Of a stretch of 64,000 bases of DNA, positions 63,901-64,000 are shown piece after piece. The notes below the pieces were generated by a model that made no database searches, was not told the DNA's origin, and was given only the letters and a program-made list of their open reading frames with translations. This stretch comes from Chitinophaga eiseniae (lineage in GTDB: Bacteria > Bacteroidota > Bacteroidia > Chitinophagales > Chitinophagaceae), in the NCBI RefSeq assembly GCF_012641265.1, contig NZ_JABAHZ010000001.1, forward strand, positions 1,497,446-1,561,445, in the 5' to 3' direction. Each line of letters opens with the position of its first letter. Within the stretch, counting starts at the first letter, position 1. The position numbers and the translations under genes are program-made.

Positions 63901-64000
63901 TTCACCTGGTCATCTATTCGTCCCAGGTACTCGATGCTGCCATCCGGCAGCCAGCGACCGAGATCGCCGGTGCGGTACAGGCGGGCGCCTGGTTGTTCGC
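57945..64000 (-). CDS. Nonribosomal peptide synthetase, terminal part (open at right edge)
   Basis: The frame stays open through 64000, so the gene is longer; the Met at 63905 is internal (motifs YRTGDLGRW and GRIDDQVKIRGYRIEPGEIE continue across it). Order from the 5' side: end of an adenylation domain with NGKVDKSALP; PCP with LGGDS (Ser at about 63491); epimerization domain (PIQQWY, HHLAVDGVSW, EGHGRE, NTVGWFTSLYPV; about 63330-62030); condensation domain (HHLLLDGWS; about 61930-60560); adenylation domain (YTSGSTGNPKG, NAYGPTE, NGKVDRKALP; about 60560-59090); PCP (LGGHS, near 58940); thioesterase (AHSFGG near 58530, ending 57945). The E domain followed by a DCL-type C domain implies a D-residue before the last amino acid. 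Adenylation code of the last module reads D-A-Y-S-V-A-A-V-C-K, close to aromatic (Phe/Tyr-type) codes. The TE releases the peptide, possibly as a ring. Confidence 0.95.
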   Translation of the reverse strand, partial: EQPGARLYRTGDLGRWLPDGSIEYLGRIDDQVKIRGYRIEPGEIENALLQTGFVSQAVVLVKTDDNGHKRLVAYVVSQDTFDKDQILSSLKDKLPPYMVPAVLVPLEKIPVTANGKVDKSALPEPYTATSNTRAILNGEVEQTLAGIWQELLGIPHIDRNDNFFELGGDSIITIQVVGRAKRFGYDLKPKDLFVHQTIAGLAASLATRKEKVIDSEQGILTGNSGLTPIQQWYLEEETIAKHFIQQLFIGIDKQIDAGILTMAVQQLMLRHDSLRFTYTRDGDSWQQHYGHYAGNLEVVDLREINPADYAATLATYCDQYQASLEPEAGILFRAVLFLTPAYETANRLLIIVHHLAVDGVSWQIIQDDLELVLDQLHQGVPVTPAHKTSSYREWQQALMAYGQRNRLLQQREYWQHIVQQYQPLKIDKSYHGKLTGNDMDTHTIHLDATFTQHLLQEVPKAYHTEINDVLLAALSAALYSWNGAGVVVGLEGHGREDIAANIDISNTVGWFTSLYPVWLNNNSNTAPGALLKETKEQLRQLPDKGIGYGVLKHINNEAALQGKDPWDITFNYLGQVDAARRSSKWFCTAPEAAGTGSTTDVNIRHKIAVNGGIENGELVLYWSFSIHHYNGSTIQELAEDYLSRLQQLITHAVSQASLQPVFTPSDYGLGDIVTNAELDHFLDAPLTSGGTRRDEITGLYRLSSLQEGMLFHGLYNGNNGVYIQQLCCTLDAPDIPVLKESWQHLLQHHSVLRSSFFANVFRIPVQCVHEQVAIPFDELDYRQMSASAQEAAWTAYEAADLVKGFDFNTPPLMRIALIRLTDERYRMVWTFHHLLLDGWSGSVAIEELLQTYDGLIAGKKPAAAEEEKFEDYIRYLERRDEEEEILYWKGYLASAGSGTLLPFISATAERTKGEGVYEVQEMQLTGAGAKQLLSYAQQHRITVNTVIQAVWAYLLYRYTSQQQVTYGVTVSGRPDDLPGVEKRVGMYINTLPFHTTIDREQGIGAWLQQIQQQQVLSREHQYTSLNDIQRWVEIPGDLFDNFLVFENYPVSDLLNTHQWQLQMDNIEMRDHANYPLGIAAVVGESVAVRFKYNTALLDRAYVTALRGHFQQVLEFMVGHPAAKISDIILLNKEEQAHIAVDFNATPVTYNTTGKAITDLFKERVAAAPESIALLFEEKMLTYQELDIRANQLAHYLVSRGVQQETLVPVCLERSPEMIIAILGILKAGGAYLPIDPSYPAARISYLLEDSRATMLISSHSLVAELDIPDHINITRIDAERGLIGKQPTQAPALAPEPHHLAYVIYTSGSTGNPKGVMIEHKSVVNLALSQAVSLRLIPGMRTLQFAAFGFDASCYEIFNTLLSGGSLVLPRKEDLLAADKFGDLVRRQQVDLVVLPPSYQHTIREELGTIKTIVSAGEPLNREDAKYFQSKGIRLINAYGPTENTVCTSLTDNPLHGDTIVIGNPVANVQVYILDQHRELCPAGVTGEICVGGEGVARGYLYRRELTAEKFIPDHFSGKAEARLYCTGDLGRWLPDGSIEFQGRIDDQVKIRGYRIELGEIENALEQLEGVSQAVVVAKGTTDNKSLVAYILPDGVFDRQAISTQLEGKLPDYMVPSVYVKIEKIPVTPNGKVDRKALPDPDAGTLSANAYIAPRNETEAVLAEIWQQLLEVDQVGIHDDFFALGGHSLLSIRLIAAIRRKLGKEIALNNVFDAPTIAGLAATLDAPDAGEETITATGENHLIPLNKSNSRTTVFIVPGQDGLSDGYDELAKALTATAMVYGIQMPGVFEGERPLYTVAAIAAQNIRWIKALQPHGPYRFMAHSFGGYVLYEMIRQLEAAGETVAFAAILDADAHPGHIDVLNGGTHSYQDIFFESVVEVLEENNIITTTPPDWVTALKQLVQPLEVKAVVPFISNYLKGKISEDKLAHVDFIMRLTDIKVSNIEVLNSYQVAGQTNTALHIVKAAGAQWKELPDSLGWDTHAKVVTVFTAPGDHFSMLKQENAAVLAKYLSEQLSA

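Noticed and set aside
63903..63905. Internal Met of the NRPS taken as its start codon
   Set aside because: Adenylation motifs (YRTGDLGRW, GRIDDQVKIRGYRIEPGE) continue in frame across it to the window edge, so the gene simply starts outside.

Overview
The window looks like chromosomal DNA from a Bacteroidota of the Chitinophaga type. The evidence is two SusC/SusD pairs, many lipoproteins with a short lipobox, orphan MacB/FtsX-type permeases, sigma-70 elements of the Bacteroidota form (TTG, about 19-20 nt, TAnnTTTG), a cobalamin riboswitch in front of surface lipoproteins, and a large NRPS. No rRNA, tRNA, IS element, prophage or CRISPR array was seen. Gene density is normal and the genes run in short operons on both strands.

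Layout. 1-5.7 kb: end of an acyltransferase-3 gene, a DcsG-like ATP-grasp ligase, a secreted basic-secretory-protein peptidase, a secreted unknown and an M48 peptidase, with a long heptad-built hairpin at 2.0-2.1 kb. 5.7-11.7 kb: OYE-family reductase, GNAT, an SRPBCC relic with an internal deletion, a MacB/FtsX permease, a DUF4382 lipoprotein, an SRPBCC protein. 11.7-24.8 kb: a likely glucuronoxylan locus with SusD/SusC, mannonate dehydratase, a LacI regulator, GH67 alpha-glucuronidase, an SDR that may replace UxuB, and a SASA-type acetylesterase. Matching LacI-type operators lie on both sides of the regulator gene. 25-32.3 kb: KatG, a convergent ankyrin protein, an ArsR-SRPBCC-DoxX-YdeI operon with paired operators around its -7 box, an FAD oxidoreductase and a DUF4256 protein.

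32.3-39.4 kb: a cobalamin riboswitch followed by a BtuG-like propeller lipoprotein and a second surface lipoprotein, with no btuB nearby. Next come a tight four-gene SPFH / zinc-ribbon / helical-protein operon that I cannot assign to a known pathway, and an Mfa2/FimB-like lipoprotein. 39.5-46.1 kb: a second SusC/SusD pair, then an Rrf2 (NsrR-like) regulator and flavohemoglobin sharing a 24-bp palindromic operator. 46-50.2 kb: small unknowns, DUF2200, and a Crp/Fnr regulator divergent from a SulP transporter, with an FNR-like palindrome and a palindromic double -7 box between them.

50.2-64 kb: a run of minus-strand genes that ends a nonribosomal peptide locus. In transcription order these are an NRPS (open at the right edge: partial A-PCP-E, then C-A-PCP-TE), a cyclic-peptide-type ABC exporter, a type II thioesterase, an outer-membrane TonB-dependent receptor, a secreted unknown, a GreA-like protein and a beta-solenoid/helical-repeat protein. 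A terminator-like hairpin lies between the NRPS and the exporter.

Most assignments rest on motifs read by eye. No database search was possible, so family names without obvious motifs are tentative.
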